Assembly: GCA_016717225.1 (NCBI GenBank)
Contig: JADKGB010000001.1
Span: 310,001 to 374,000 of the forward strand
Reading direction: 5' to 3'
Origin: Flavobacteriales bacterium
GTDB lineage: Bacteria; Bacteroidota; Bacteroidia; Flavobacteriales_F; PHOS-HE28
DNA: 64,000 nucleotides
Below, in pieces: positions 17,189-26,002 of this stretch (position 1 is its first letter; the number at the start of each line of letters is the position of its first letter). The notes beneath the pieces were generated by a model, which saw only the letters and a program-made list of their open reading frames with translations, was not told where the DNA came from and ran no database searches. The translations under genes and the position numbers were made by a program.

Positions 17189-17845
17189 ATGCGTCTACAC
17201 CGCGAAGGAACCCCCACGATCCTGCTTACCGTCGCCATTGTGTGCTTCGGTCTTTTTTTCGCATGGACATGGGCGCCTGTATGGTTAGCATGGATCGTTA
17301 CGTTGCTTCTCCTCACGGTTTTCACTATTGTGGTCTGGTTCTTCCGGGTTCCATCCCGGAAAGTCACTTTGGAAAACAACGCGATCGTTGCGCCCTGTGA
17401 CGGTAAAGTTGTGGTGATCGAAGAGGTGGAAGAGACCGAGTATTTCAAGGACAAGCGGATCCAGGTTTCGATCTTCATGAGCCCGTTGAACGTGCACATC
17501 AACTTCGGCCCCATCAGTGGCACCACCAGCTATTACAAGTACCACCCCGGTAAATACTTGGTAGCATGGCATCCCAAAAGCAGCACCGAGAACGAACGCA
17601 GCACAGTGGTAGTGGAACATCCGCAACACGGAGAGGTCCTCTTCCGTCAGATCGCGGGCGCATTGGCCCGTCGTATTTGCACCTACAGCCAAGTGGGACA
17701 ACCAGCCGAACAAGGCAAGGAGTTCGGCTTCATCAAATTCGGATCGCGCGTGGATCTTTTCCTGCCCATGTCAGCAGCAATGAACGTGCGAATGGGTGAT
17801 GTGGTGCAAGGCTCCGTTTCGGTCATCGCTCGATTCAAATCTTGA
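17189..17845 (+). CDS. psd: Phosphatidylserine decarboxylase, short (type II-like) form
   Basis: Membrane enzyme that converts phosphatidylserine to phosphatidylethanolamine through a self-generated pyruvoyl group. 218 residues, with two N-terminal hydrophobic segments (about 10-50). Key motifs are APCDGKVVV, MSPLNVHINFGPISG and the processing site in GFIKFGSRVDLFLP, where cleavage before the Ser would give the alpha chain. The enzyme that makes its substrate (pssA) is not in the window. Confidence 0.94.
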   Translation: MRLHREGTPTILLTVAIVCFGLFFAWTWAPVWLAWIVTLLLLTVFTIVVWFFRVPSRKVTLENNAIVAPCDGKVVVIEEVEETEYFKDKRIQVSIFMSPLNVHINFGPISGTTSYYKYHPGKYLVAWHPKSSTENERSTVVVEHPQHGEVLFRQIAGALARRICTYSQVGQPAEQGKEFGFIKFGSRVDLFLPMSAAMNVRMGDVVQGSVSVIARFKS

Positions 17846-17849
17846 ACAC

Positions 17850-18389
17850 ATGCGTAATTGTTTGTTCCTGGCTCCAATGGTCCTGGTGTTCGGCTGCACA
17901 GAGCCTGCCGAGAAAGCCGTACCCGAGTTGAAGCCTTTGGTTATATCGGATACCACTATGGAGGTGGACCCATCGGCCATTGTGCTTGTTCCGCTCACCA
18001 CCAGCGGCGTCAAGTTCGACGGGGTGTACCATTATTCGAGTGGCAATCTGAAATACTACATGCGCTTTTTCGAACGCGGTAATGCAGCCTTTGTGGGTGG
18101 CACGGAGAAGTATCAGGGTCAGCTTGCCGAAATGCTCACCATCGATGTGCGTAGTGGCTGGAACCAGGTCCACAACTGCCCTGTGGATCAGCGGAACGAC
18201 AGTTTGTTCATCCGCTCGATGAGCATCAAAGGGGCTATTAATTATGCCGGTGAGGTTCGCGCTAATGGCGATTCACTCAGCATGCTCCGATCGAGCGAGA
18301 TAAACGGAACGCGAATGCAGTTCAATTACGTTTTCCTGCCGGACGTTTTTCTACAGCAGGAGAAGGCGAAGTTCGTCGAGGTGAAGTAG
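17850..18389 (+). CDS. Hypothetical lipoprotein
   Basis: 179 residues. The start at 17850 gives a classical lipoprotein signal (MRNCLFLAPMVLVFGC, Cys at the lipobox). The rest is predicted beta-rich with no motif I recognise. It begins 4 bases after the psd stop and probably shares that transcript. Its last 39 bases overlap the end of the convergent yjjG-like gene. Confidence 0.7.
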   Translation: MRNCLFLAPMVLVFGCTEPAEKAVPELKPLVISDTTMEVDPSAIVLVPLTTSGVKFDGVYHYSSGNLKYYMRFFERGNAAFVGGTEKYQGQLAEMLTIDVRSGWNQVHNCPVDQRNDSLFIRSMSIKGAINYAGEVRANGDSLSMLRSSEINGTRMQFNYVFLPDVFLQQEKAKFVEVK

Positions 18390-19046
18390 GCGGTACGTCG
18401 CTAGTGGATCCGCGTTTCCTTCTGGAGCGAAATGCGCATGGTCCATACCCACATTTCGAGCGCCATGCATATCCGCGCCAATGTTATCGCCTATCATCAG
18501 GCTTTCTTTGGCGTTCGTGCGCGCTAGTTTCATGGCTTTCCGAAATATGCGCGGGTCGGGTTTGCTCGCACCGACGGATTCACTGCAGACCACATGCTCG
18601 AAAAGATCACTGATTCCGCTACTCTTCAACTTGGTGGTCTGCGTGGCTTCGAACCCATTGGTGATCAGGTGCAGCCCGTAGTTCGGTTGTAAGTCGTTCA
18701 ATAGTTCCAATGTGCCAGGGAAGAGGCCCTTCATCCGGGGTGTTCGTTCCAGGTACGCATCGCCCATATGTTCTGCCAAGCGTTCGTCCCGTATCTCGAA
18801 AAAAAGCAGCGTGTTCCTGAACCGCAGCACGCGCATGACCTCCTTATCGATCTTGCCGTTCTCGTAGCGCTTCCAAAGACCCACGTTGACCTCCTCGTAG
18901 CAGAGGATCAGTTCGTCCACGGTGGGCACGCCGCGAGCAGCTAGTCCCAGCTCATCATAAAGAGTGGTCAGGACCGCCCGCGAATTGGTGCGAAAATCCC
19001 AAAGGGTATGGTCGAGGTCGAAGAAGAGGTGCCGGTAGCGTTTCAC
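18351..19046 (-). CDS. HAD-family phosphatase, YjjG-like nucleotidase
   Basis: 231 residues from the GTG at 19046, which removes an unlikely Cys/Trp-rich extension. HAD motifs: nucleophile block FDLDHTLWDF, motif II LITNGFEATQ, motif III Lys in SKPDPRIFRKAMK and motif IV MIGDNIGADMHGARN. The capped architecture and length fit the YjjG family that dephosphorylates non-canonical pyrimidine nucleotides; the upp gene just upstream makes a pyrimidine-related role plausible. The start lies inside the end of the membrane-protein gene (4 bp overlap). Confidence 0.85.
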   Translation of the reverse strand: MKRYRHLFFDLDHTLWDFRTNSRAVLTTLYDELGLAARGVPTVDELILCYEEVNVGLWKRYENGKIDKEVMRVLRFRNTLLFFEIRDERLAEHMGDAYLERTPRMKGLFPGTLELLNDLQPNYGLHLITNGFEATQTTKLKSSGISDLFEHVVCSESVGASKPDPRIFRKAMKLARTNAKESLMIGDNIGADMHGARNVGMDHAHFAPEGNADPLATYRLLHLDELRLLLL

Positions 19047-19528
19047 TGAACTGCACTGGCGAAGAACTGCAAACCACCGCTCAGCACAGCTGAAACACAA
19101 AAAGCCTGAAGCACAACAGAGAGCAAAAGTGCAGGGATGGTCCGGCGATCATGGCGGAAATAACGAGCCGCGAGAATGCTGCCAAGCGGAATGGTGAGCA
19201 CGAGCGGGGTAAGTGCGGCAACACCGCGAAGGCCGCTGTTGTGTTTGAGTCGAATAAGCCACCGGTTGTGTCGAGTAAAGATCCGGGACACCGCAGCAGG
19301 GTTTATGGCCAATGCTTCTGTCCGCTTCCGAAGCGCTTTCAGGCGGGCGCGTTCACTCAACCAAGCGCTGAGCCGATAGAATACCAGAACGCCAATGCAA
19401 CCACCAAGACTGGTGAACAGGAAATTCTGCAACAATGTGAATCCAAAACCCGCTCCGAAACCCGCTGCGACCAGCATCTTCAAGCTGCCAGCTGCGACCA
19501 CGGTAAGAATCTCGGTGAATCCTAGCAT
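19043..19528 (-). CDS. Hypothetical integral membrane protein
   Basis: 161 residues with four hydrophobic segments: about 1-22, 28-52, 103-120 and 133-155. Between the second and third segments is a basic stretch (RARLKALRKRTEAL). No catalytic motif is visible. It sits 6 bases downstream of upp and overlaps the yjjG-like gene, which suggests a small operon upp - membrane protein - nucleotidase. The overall pattern suggests a transporter-like or DedA/SNARE-like small membrane protein, but I cannot place it. Confidence 0.7.
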   Translation of the reverse strand: MLGFTEILTVVAAGSLKMLVAAGFGAGFGFTLLQNFLFTSLGGCIGVLVFYRLSAWLSERARLKALRKRTEALAINPAAVSRIFTRHNRWLIRLKHNSGLRGVAALTPLVLTIPLGSILAARYFRHDRRTIPALLLSVVLQAFCVSAVLSGGLQFFASAVQ

Positions 19529-19534
19529 TTCAGT

Positions 19535-20185
19535 TCAAAGTTTGGTGCCGTATGCAAGATCGCCAGCGTCTCCCAAACCAGGTACAATGTACGCCTGTGC
19601 TGTCATTTCCTCATCTATGGCGGCCACCCAAATGCGTGTGTTCGGGGGGAGATGTGTTCTCACGTAGTCCAATCCTTCGGCGCTGGCGATCACTGATACG
19701 ATATGTACGGCTTTGGGTTTTCCCAATCGTAACAGCGCCTTGTATACGAGCACCATGCTCCGCCCTGATGCGAGCATGGGGTCACTGATGATGAGTACTC
19801 GGTCCTCAAGTGATGGACTGCTCAAGTACTCCACTTCAATATCGAATCCGTCCTCGCCCTTGCGATGCTTCCGATAGGCACTGACAAAGGCACTATCGGC
19901 TCTGTCGAAATAATTCAACAAGCCTTGATGCAAGGGCAAACCGGCCCTGAGGATGGTAGCGAGTACCGGTTGTTCGTTCGGCAGTGCCGTATGAGCTATG
20001 CCCAGAGGAGTGATGACCTCACTCGGCGTGTAGTCGAGTTTCTTGCTCAGTTCATACGCGATCACTTCACCGATGCGTTCAAGGTTCCTTCGAAACCGCA
20101 TGGGGTCCTTCTGCACTTCCTGGTCCCGTATTTCGGCGATGAAGCGATTCACCACCGAGTTCTCTCGCAACAGTTCGGTCATCAT
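19535..20185 (-). CDS. upp: Uracil phosphoribosyltransferase
   Basis: Salvages uracil with PRPP to UMP. 216 residues. The PRPP-binding block reads LIISDPMLASGRSMV (usual form VDPMLATGGS), and the uracil-binding C-terminal segment YIVPGLGDAGDLAYGTK is intact. It lies 4 bases after the FemAB-like gene. Confidence 0.95.
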   Translation of the reverse strand: MMTELLRENSVVNRFIAEIRDQEVQKDPMRFRRNLERIGEVIAYELSKKLDYTPSEVITPLGIAHTALPNEQPVLATILRAGLPLHQGLLNYFDRADSAFVSAYRKHRKGEDGFDIEVEYLSSPSLEDRVLIISDPMLASGRSMVLVYKALLRLGKPKAVHIVSVIASAEGLDYVRTHLPPNTRIWVAAIDEEMTAQAYIVPGLGDAGDLAYGTKL

Positions 20186-20189
20186 GTCC

Positions 20190-21098
20190 TTAGCGTTTCA
20201 TCCATTTCAACCATAGTGGCAAGCGATTTCGGCGTACGTTCAAATATAGACTTGTAGAACCACCGAAGCCTTCGTTGAAGCGCCTTGTTCCTGCATGGTT
20301 CGAACCAGCGAAGTCCAGCACCTTATCGGTACCGGCGTTTTTAGCGATCCAATTATCGACAATATGGAATATCGCACAGTGCTCGGTGCCTGCGGATGTG
20401 GATGCACTTTTCAGCAGAACGCTTCTTCCATCCCGATCAATAAAGCACGCCGCTGCTATGGTCGAACCTTGGGATCGGAGGCCGATGATGTTCGCTTCGC
20501 CACGTTCGATCGCATGCGCGATCAATGCCAGCAGAATACGACGATCCATCGGGCGTAACCCGCCGAAACGCGCGGCCGTTGTGCGTTCGAACAACTCGAC
20601 AAACGTTGCCGCGTTCATGTCGCTCGTCCATTCCGTGTCTGGAGGCAACACCTTTTTCAGATTACGTCGATGGCCTTTGTCATACGCTTCACGAAGTGAT
20701 TCTATGGATGAAATGGGTCTTAAGGTCTGATTCACGTTTTGTAATCCTCCGTCGATCCCAAGCGTTCCCATGTGCTCGTTCAGCCAGATGTCGACATACC
20801 GGAATCGCTGTGGAACGGAATCCAAAAAGGCGGTCGAACTACTTGGTTCGATCGGTCCTGATGAAAACACCCCAAGTTGTTGGATCGCATAGGGCTGGAA
20901 GAGATAGTCGATGCCGAACTTGCGTCGCCAGGTAAGGGGCATTATTGCACCAGAGACATCATCCACGAGTGCTTCCCAATTCGGCGATACGATATCGAGC
21001 ACATCGCTCTTCGCGTACCATGAACGGTTCACGCAACAATTGACTCGGTTGTCCCACCAAGTCTTGTCGATGGCTTCATGTGTCAAGTGCTTGATCAT
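20190..21098 (-). CDS. GNAT/FemAB-like acyltransferase-fold protein
   Basis: 302 residues from the ATG at 21098, which overlaps the TGA of the deacetylase gene. The middle and C-terminal half resemble the FemAB/GNAT-fold proteins found in polysaccharide loci: RRNLKKVLPP, FVELFERTTAARFGG, GSTIAAACFIDRDGRSVLL and LDFAGSNHAGTRRFNEGFGG. Such proteins transfer amino-acyl or acyl groups onto sugars or peptides. The pairing with a polysaccharide deacetylase suggests that a deacetylated amino sugar may be re-acylated; that is an inference from context. Confidence 0.6.
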   Translation of the reverse strand: MIKHLTHEAIDKTWWDNRVNCCVNRSWYAKSDVLDIVSPNWEALVDDVSGAIMPLTWRRKFGIDYLFQPYAIQQLGVFSSGPIEPSSSTAFLDSVPQRFRYVDIWLNEHMGTLGIDGGLQNVNQTLRPISSIESLREAYDKGHRRNLKKVLPPDTEWTSDMNAATFVELFERTTAARFGGLRPMDRRILLALIAHAIERGEANIIGLRSQGSTIAAACFIDRDGRSVLLKSASTSAGTEHCAIFHIVDNWIAKNAGTDKVLDFAGSNHAGTRRFNEGFGGSTSLYLNVRRNRLPLWLKWMKR

Positions 21099-22336
21099 GG
21101 CCTGGCGTATCGAATGGTTTCCTCCACAACCCGGCGCCACCCTTTTTCAGCCCCATAATCACTCAAAAAACGCTCATGCCATACTCCGATGAACGTACCG
21201 TTCACGCGCTTAACAGCATCGACCATCCGCTTGCTTGCTGTGATCGCAGCTTCCGGAGTTGAATGCATCTTGTAACACATTGCGCTATCCATCAGGGCGA
21301 ATGGGTGCAACATCAATTTGGTTTCTCGGCCCAACACTGGGTCGAAATACGGAAAAGGGGTGCAGGTGCCAGCACGAAATCCGATGCTGTCAGCAAGCCC
21401 GATACTATGGTCTTCGCGAATGCCGATCCGTTCCAGTTCGTTGAACGTCGAAGGCAATTTCATGCGCAGGAAATGCTGTCGACTGATCGTTACCGTGTGA
21501 TCGACGACCCGTTGAAGCGCGGCATGCTCTTGCGCAAAGAGTTCGATGCTATCAGAACTGTGGTAGGATGGGTGCAGGCCCACTTCCGCCCAAGTCGAAA
21601 CATCCTGCACACGCTGTCGCATCAACGGGTTCGAAAGTCCAACGGCATGGTCGAATTCACCGCGGGGCGATACCAAAAAATTGAGGATAACACGGTCCGT
21701 ATTCCCGTCTGTGATCCTGCGGAGATCATCGTAAACGTCGTAGGGGTCAGGACGGCGACCCGCCAGTGTGCGCCAGCGATCCACAAGCTTGGTCAGGTCA
21801 GCTCGCAAAATGTCGCGCACGCTTGCTCCCAGTGTTCGCCAGAGGGGTCTGCCTTTGAACATGAACCCATTGTCAACATCCATGGTTGCGAAGTGGCGGT
21901 ATCTCCTCCGCACCGGTGGCAATCCCGGAAGTTGGGCATGAAGGTCCTGAGCGAAGGCCAACACCCATTCGTCTGCGACCGGGCGATCGAGCCATCCTCG
22001 TTGAGCATTCCTCGTTTTCGGAGCGCTTATCCTTCCATGCGGATCGCGTTGTCCTGTCCCGTGTTCGTCTGCGAGAGATAGCAATTCGCCCACTGCGAAA
22101 AAGATGTCTTGGGGTCGCTCCTCGTGCAGTGGTTCTTCCGCGGTGTTCGGTTTTATGTGAAAGCAGCCCTCGATCGGCAGTGTATCATACACGATCACGG
22201 GGATACCAGCGGACAGTGCCGATCCGCGTTCGGTGATGATCTCCACTTCCCACCCGAGCATTCGCTGAAGTACGTGGCGAACGGTGTACCGCACCCAAGG
22301 CGAATCGTTCCCGATATAACAGATCACTTCAGCCAT
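21095..22336 (-). CDS. Polysaccharide deacetylase family protein with DUF7033-like N-terminus
   Basis: 413 residues. The N-terminal 120 residues match the DUF7033-type domain preceding NodB-fold deacetylases in Bacteroidota. The second half has FATMDVDNGF (a possible metal Asp-Asp block), EVGLHPSYHSSDS (a His-containing second motif) and a C-terminal GVWHERFLSDYG. It probably removes an acetyl group from an amino sugar of the exopolysaccharide. No signal peptide is evident, so a cytosolic sugar or lipid-linked intermediate may be the substrate. It is coupled to the FemAB-like gene. Confidence 0.75.
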   Translation of the reverse strand: MAEVICYIGNDSPWVRYTVRHVLQRMLGWEVEIITERGSALSAGIPVIVYDTLPIEGCFHIKPNTAEEPLHEERPQDIFFAVGELLSLADEHGTGQRDPHGRISAPKTRNAQRGWLDRPVADEWVLAFAQDLHAQLPGLPPVRRRYRHFATMDVDNGFMFKGRPLWRTLGASVRDILRADLTKLVDRWRTLAGRRPDPYDVYDDLRRITDGNTDRVILNFLVSPRGEFDHAVGLSNPLMRQRVQDVSTWAEVGLHPSYHSSDSIELFAQEHAALQRVVDHTVTISRQHFLRMKLPSTFNELERIGIREDHSIGLADSIGFRAGTCTPFPYFDPVLGRETKLMLHPFALMDSAMCYKMHSTPEAAITASKRMVDAVKRVNGTFIGVWHERFLSDYGAEKGWRRVVEETIRYARP

Positions 22337-22392
22337 TCGCGCACGCGTTCGCAGGCAATGTAACGCGACAGTTCGGCGAGCTCGATGTGGGA

Positions 22393-23550
22393 TCAGCCCA
22401 AGTCACTTACCAATCGGCCAATGATGCGCTCCGCGGCATGACCATCACCGAATATTCGTGGATAGCTCCGCGCGTCTTTTTCAAGAATGAGTTGCGCAGC
22501 TTCGGCGAACAGCTTCTCATCAGCATTCACAAGAACAGCTTGCCCCTGCTGCACCAATTCAACCCATTCGGTTTCAGCGCGAAGCACGATGCATGGTCTA
22601 TCGAAAAAGAAGGCTTCCTTTTGAACGCCACCGCTATCCGTGACCACAAGCCGGGCGTGTTTTTCAAGCGCTATCATATCCAGAAAACCAGCTGGAGGCA
22701 GCAGATGGAACGATGGGTTCGAGCGAAGGGTTTTGAGCACTTCCGTGTCCAGCAGGCTCTCCATACACTTCAGCGTTCGAGGATGTACAGGAAGAACAAC
22801 CGGCAGTGCATGCTCTTGATTCAGTGCGAGCAATGAACGAAAGATGGCATTCAAACGAACAGGGTCATCCGTATTGATCTCCCGGTGCACTGTAGCCAGG
22901 ACAAATCCATCGCTTGGCAGGCGCAACTCGGACAGCAGGCCCGATCGCCTATCAGAAATACCAGCGAACCACGTGCTGTTATCGAACATCACATCCCCGC
23001 TCAGGTCTATGAGCGGATGGTCGATCGAAGGACGAGCACCGATCGATCGCCGGAATCCTTCACGCTCCAGATTAAGCACGGCTGTTTCCGTAGGGCAGAA
23101 CAACCATGTGCTCATGTGGTCGCAAGCGATCCTGTTCAATTCCTCGGGCATTCGCTTGTTGAAGGATCGAAGACCAGCTTCCACATGTGCGATGGGCACA
23201 TTCAGTTTGGCAGCAGCCAATGCACCGGCAAGGGTGCTGTTCGTGTCACCATAAAGAACCACCACATCATGATCTTTCTTCAAAAGGACTTGTTCGATGC
23301 CCTCGATCATGCGAGCGGTCATGGCGCCGTGGTTCCCGCTGCCGACGTTCAGGTTTATATCCGCTGCTGGTATGCCAAGCTCCTCAAAGAAGACCTGGCT
23401 CATGTTGGCATCGTAATGTTGGCCAGTGTGCAATAGGGTCTCGACTACCTGGCCCTTGGGATGGTTCGCGATCGCCCGGCTGATAGCCGCGGCCTTGATG
23501 ATCTGCGGGCGAGCGCCGATGATCGTAAGGATGCGAAGTGGTGCCGGCAT
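22393..23550 (-). CDS. wecB: UDP-N-acetylglucosamine 2-epimerase, non-hydrolysing
   Basis: Interconverts UDP-GlcNAc and UDP-ManNAc in the cytosol. 385 residues with a GT-B-like fold. Motifs: GARPQIIKAAA at the N-terminus, LHTGQHYDANMS, VYGDTNSTLAGALAA, HVEAGLRSFN and the C-terminal DSGGVQKEAFFFDRPC. With the WecG/TagA-type transferase at 26.0 kb it suggests a ManNAc-derived residue in the polysaccharide. No UDP-ManNAc dehydrogenase (wecC) is present in this window. Confidence 0.93.
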   Translation of the reverse strand: MPAPLRILTIIGARPQIIKAAAISRAIANHPKGQVVETLLHTGQHYDANMSQVFFEELGIPAADINLNVGSGNHGAMTARMIEGIEQVLLKKDHDVVVLYGDTNSTLAGALAAAKLNVPIAHVEAGLRSFNKRMPEELNRIACDHMSTWLFCPTETAVLNLEREGFRRSIGARPSIDHPLIDLSGDVMFDNSTWFAGISDRRSGLLSELRLPSDGFVLATVHREINTDDPVRLNAIFRSLLALNQEHALPVVLPVHPRTLKCMESLLDTEVLKTLRSNPSFHLLPPAGFLDMIALEKHARLVVTDSGGVQKEAFFFDRPCIVLRAETEWVELVQQGQAVLVNADEKLFAEAAQLILEKDARSYPRIFGDGHAAERIIGRLVSDLG

Positions 23551-23551
23551 T

Positions 23552-24259
23552 TTACAACTGACCGTTATCCGCGAAGCTGAAATAGCCTCCGGAGGTGATG
23601 ATCACATGGTCCTGCACGGTGATATCCAAGAATCGCCCCCCCTCGACCAGCTTTTTGGTAAGCGCAATGTCCTCACTGCTTGGTCGAAGTTGGCCGGAAG
23701 GATGGTTATGGCAAAGCACCACTGAGCTTGCTCGTTTTTCGAGAGCTTCACGGAAAATGAGTTTGGGATCCGCGACCGTGCCGTGCATACCGCCTTGGCT
23801 CACCTTGCACTTATCGAGTAGGCGATTGCCACGGTCCAACAGGAGCAACCAGAATTCCTCATGTGGCAGGTCAGCCACAAGTGGACGTAAAAGCTCGAAA
23901 GCCTGTTGGCTGCTGCCGACCAATGGCCGCTGTTCGATGCTGGAGTCGCGGCGTCGTTGGCCAAGTTCCAGTGCGGCAGCGATGCTCAGTGCTTTCGCCT
24001 CACCAACACCATTGATCTTCATCAGGTCAGAAACGCCCAGCCTGGCCAATTTATGCAGGTCGTTATTGGCTTTGTTCAGGATCAGTCGGGCAAGGTCCAA
24101 TGCGCTGTCCTTGGGTGTGCCACTGCGGATCAGTATGGCAACCAGTTCGGCATCGCTCATGGCCTTAGGCCCGTTTGCCAGCATGCGTTCCCGTGGGCGG
24201 TCCTCCTTTGACCACTCTGGTATGCTCAGCTTGTTCGGGCCGTTATCGACTGGTTCCAT
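23552..24259 (-). CDS. radC: RadC family JAB-domain protein
   Basis: 235 residues. The N-terminal helix-hairpin-helix region (about 30-100, GVSDLMKINGVGEAKA) is followed by the MPN/JAB domain with the metal motif HNHPSG...SSED near residues 180-195. The historic link to DNA repair is doubtful; the biochemical role is unknown. It ends one base before wecB starts, so it may be transcribed with the polysaccharide genes. Confidence 0.92.
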   Translation of the reverse strand: MEPVDNGPNKLSIPEWSKEDRPRERMLANGPKAMSDAELVAILIRSGTPKDSALDLARLILNKANNDLHKLARLGVSDLMKINGVGEAKALSIAAALELGQRRRDSSIEQRPLVGSSQQAFELLRPLVADLPHEEFWLLLLDRGNRLLDKCKVSQGGMHGTVADPKLIFREALEKRASSVVLCHNHPSGQLRPSSEDIALTKKLVEGGRFLDITVQDHVIITSGGYFSFADNGQL

Positions 24260-24272
24260 CGAGCGGAAAATA

Positions 24273-24300
24273 GAACAGGTCCCCGTTAGAGGACCTGTTC
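24273..24300 (-). terminator. Hairpin after rpsT
   Basis: Perfect 10-bp stem GAACAGGTCC / GGACCTGTTC around an 8-base loop, between the rpsT stop and the radC start, so it can end the rpsT transcript. Confidence 0.75.
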
Positions 24301-24325
24301 AGAACGATTCAAGTACAGCAAGCCG

Positions 24326-24580
24326 TTACTTCAACGCGGAAACGAGCTTACGCAGGCTGCTCTTCAGATTGGACGCCTTGTTCTTGTGGATCACTTTGGT
24401 CTTGGCCAACTTGTCCAGCATGCTTTCCGCCTTTGGAAGCAGTTTTTCAGCTTCCTTCTTGTCGGTTGCAACGCGCAGGTCGCGAACGGCATTACGGGTG
24501 GTCTTGTGCTGGAAACGGTTACGGTCGTTACGCGTCTCGGTCTGGCGTACGCGCTTCAACGAACTCTTGTGATTGGCCAT
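24326..24580 (-). CDS. rpsT: Ribosomal protein S20
   Basis: 84-residue basic, helical protein of the small subunit. It starts MANHKSSLKRVRQ; KTTRNAVRDLR and KNKASNLKSSLRKLV are typical of S20. The ATG at 24580 is chosen because the 14 upstream codons overlap the promoter. The gene is monocistronic, with a strong promoter and a terminator. Confidence 0.97.
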   Translation of the reverse strand: MANHKSSLKRVRQTETRNDRNRFQHKTTRNAVRDLRVATDKKEAEKLLPKAESMLDKLAKTKVIHKNKASNLKSSLRKLVSALK

Positions 24581-24600
24581 AGTTTCTTTGAAAAGGACGG

Positions 24601-24630
24601 CAAATATAGCCCGGAGCACCATATGGGCAA
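24601..24630 (-). promoter_or_regulatory. Bacteroidota-type promoter of rpsT
   Basis: On the minus strand TTG (24628-24630), a 19-base spacer, then TATATTTG (24601-24608), 20 bases before the ATG. It fits TTTG-N19-TAnnTTTG. Confidence 0.8.
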
Positions 24631-24641
24631 GCCATTGAACG

Positions 24642-24669
24642 AAAAAGCCCCGGTATGGCCAAGGCTTTT
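24642..24669 (-). terminator. Terminator of the sugar-transferase transcript
   Basis: AAAAGCC and GGCTTTTT flank a 13-base loop on the minus strand, 25 bases after the stop of the sugar transferase and just upstream of the rpsT promoter. It separates the 26-30 kb polysaccharide genes from rpsT. Confidence 0.75.
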
Positions 24670-24693
24670 GAATGCTTTTGCACGAACTCCGGA

Positions 24694-25857
24694 TCAGTAA
24701 GCGCGTTCTTCCTTACCGCCAACCATATTGGTCACGGTCTTCGCAATGATCTTCAAGTCGAGCATAAAGGACCAGTTCTCCAAGTACCAAACGTCCAGAT
24801 CCACACGCTTTTCCATGAGTTCCGGAGTGCGGGTCTCGCCGCGGAAACCATTCACTTGGGCCCAACCCGTGATGCCTGGGCGAACAAAGTGGCGAACCAT
24901 GTATTTGTCGATGATATCGCGGAACTGATCATTGAGGCGAAGCGGATGCGGACGAGGGCCCACCACGCTCATTTGGCCCATCAGTACGTTGAAGAACTGG
25001 GGCATCTCATCCAGATTGCTTTTCCGCAGGAATGAACCCACTTTGGTGACGCGCGGATCGTTCTTGGTGGCCTGCTTCATGTCGGCCTCTTTGTTCATAC
25101 GCATGCTGCGAAACTTGTAACAGCCGAACTTCTTCTTGCCTTCGCCCAATCGGGTCTGTTTGAAGAAGACAGGGCCTTTGCTCGAAAGTTTCACCGCAAT
25201 TGCCAGAATTGGGAAGAGCCAACTGAAAACGAAAACGATCACGCACAACGAGAAAACGATATCGAAAGCCCTCTTCGCCATACGGCTCCAACGGTTGTCC
25301 AGCGGTTCATTCCGCAGTTTGCTCACTGGAACCGAGCCATGGAACTCGAGTTCGGTGGTCTGCACCACAGGAATGAAGCTGTCCGCACTGGGGATCACGC
25401 GGAAGCGAATGGTATTCCGCTCGCAGAATTCCATCAGGTCGGTGATCACTTCCTTGTACGTACCGGGTAGCGCACAATAAATGATATCGATCCGGTTCTG
25501 GACAGCAAACACTTTCGCAGCCTCTACATCGCCAAGGCGCTGCGAGGCAAGCACACCGCTAACGGCAGCATCGCTGAAAAGACCACGGAAGCGATATCCG
25601 CGCACGGTCTGGTCCTGACAATATTGAAAGATCTCTTGCGCTGCTGGCCCATCGCCCACGATCACAAGGTCCTTGACGGTGGTCAAGGGTTCCAAAGTGA
25701 GCACCTGGTTAAGACCGGAGCGCATGGATAGTATGGATCGTTGGCTGGAGCGCAGCAAGGTAGCAAGCTCCTGGTTCAGTTCGGGGCGCGAAACGCGTCG
25801 ACCCGGTCGAAGGTTAGGAAAGGCGGGCCGATCGCCTGGGTTAATAGTGTTTTCCAC
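24694..25857 (-). CDS. Initiating undecaprenyl-phosphate sugar phosphotransferase lacking the N-terminal membrane domain
   Basis: Transfers a sugar-1-phosphate from a nucleotide sugar to undecaprenyl phosphate, the first step of repeat-unit synthesis. A Rossmann-like domain (LVIVGDGPAAQEIFQYC) is followed by one membrane segment (IVFSLCVIVFVFSWLFPILAIAV) and the bacterial sugar transferase domain (FKQTRLGEGKKKFGCYKFRSM, SFLRKSNLDEMPQFFNVL, VGPRPH, RPGITGWAQVNGFRG). WcaJ/WbaP-type enzymes normally have four N-terminal transmembrane helices; none is present. The open frame extends to 25986 but only with TTG starts, and a promoter lies inside that extension, so GTG 25857 is preferred. Confidence 0.85.
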   Translation of the reverse strand: MENTINPGDRPAFPNLRPGRRVSRPELNQELATLLRSSQRSILSMRSGLNQVLTLEPLTTVKDLVIVGDGPAAQEIFQYCQDQTVRGYRFRGLFSDAAVSGVLASQRLGDVEAAKVFAVQNRIDIIYCALPGTYKEVITDLMEFCERNTIRFRVIPSADSFIPVVQTTELEFHGSVPVSKLRNEPLDNRWSRMAKRAFDIVFSLCVIVFVFSWLFPILAIAVKLSSKGPVFFKQTRLGEGKKKFGCYKFRSMRMNKEADMKQATKNDPRVTKVGSFLRKSNLDEMPQFFNVLMGQMSVVGPRPHPLRLNDQFRDIIDKYMVRHFVRPGITGWAQVNGFRGETRTPELMEKRVDLDVWYLENWSFMLDLKIIAKTVTNMVGGKEERAY

Positions 25858-25896
25858 GATTTTCGATTGGGATAACGGCCTTCTGAACGAGTGGGT

Positions 25897-25928
25897 CAAA
25901 TGTAGACGGAGGTCGAAGGGTATGTCAA
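25897..25928 (-). promoter_or_regulatory. Candidate promoter of the sugar-transferase gene
   Basis: Minus strand TTGAC (TTG at 25926-25928), a 21-base spacer and TACATTTG (25897-25904), 40 bases before GTG 25857. The spacer is 2 bases longer than in the other promoters of this window. Its position supports the downstream start. Confidence 0.5.
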
Positions 25929-26002
25929 GTTTGTCGTCGATAAACTGCAATTTATCGAAAATGGGCCACTTTGGTTCCTTGGACAAGAACCATGCGGATC
26001 CG

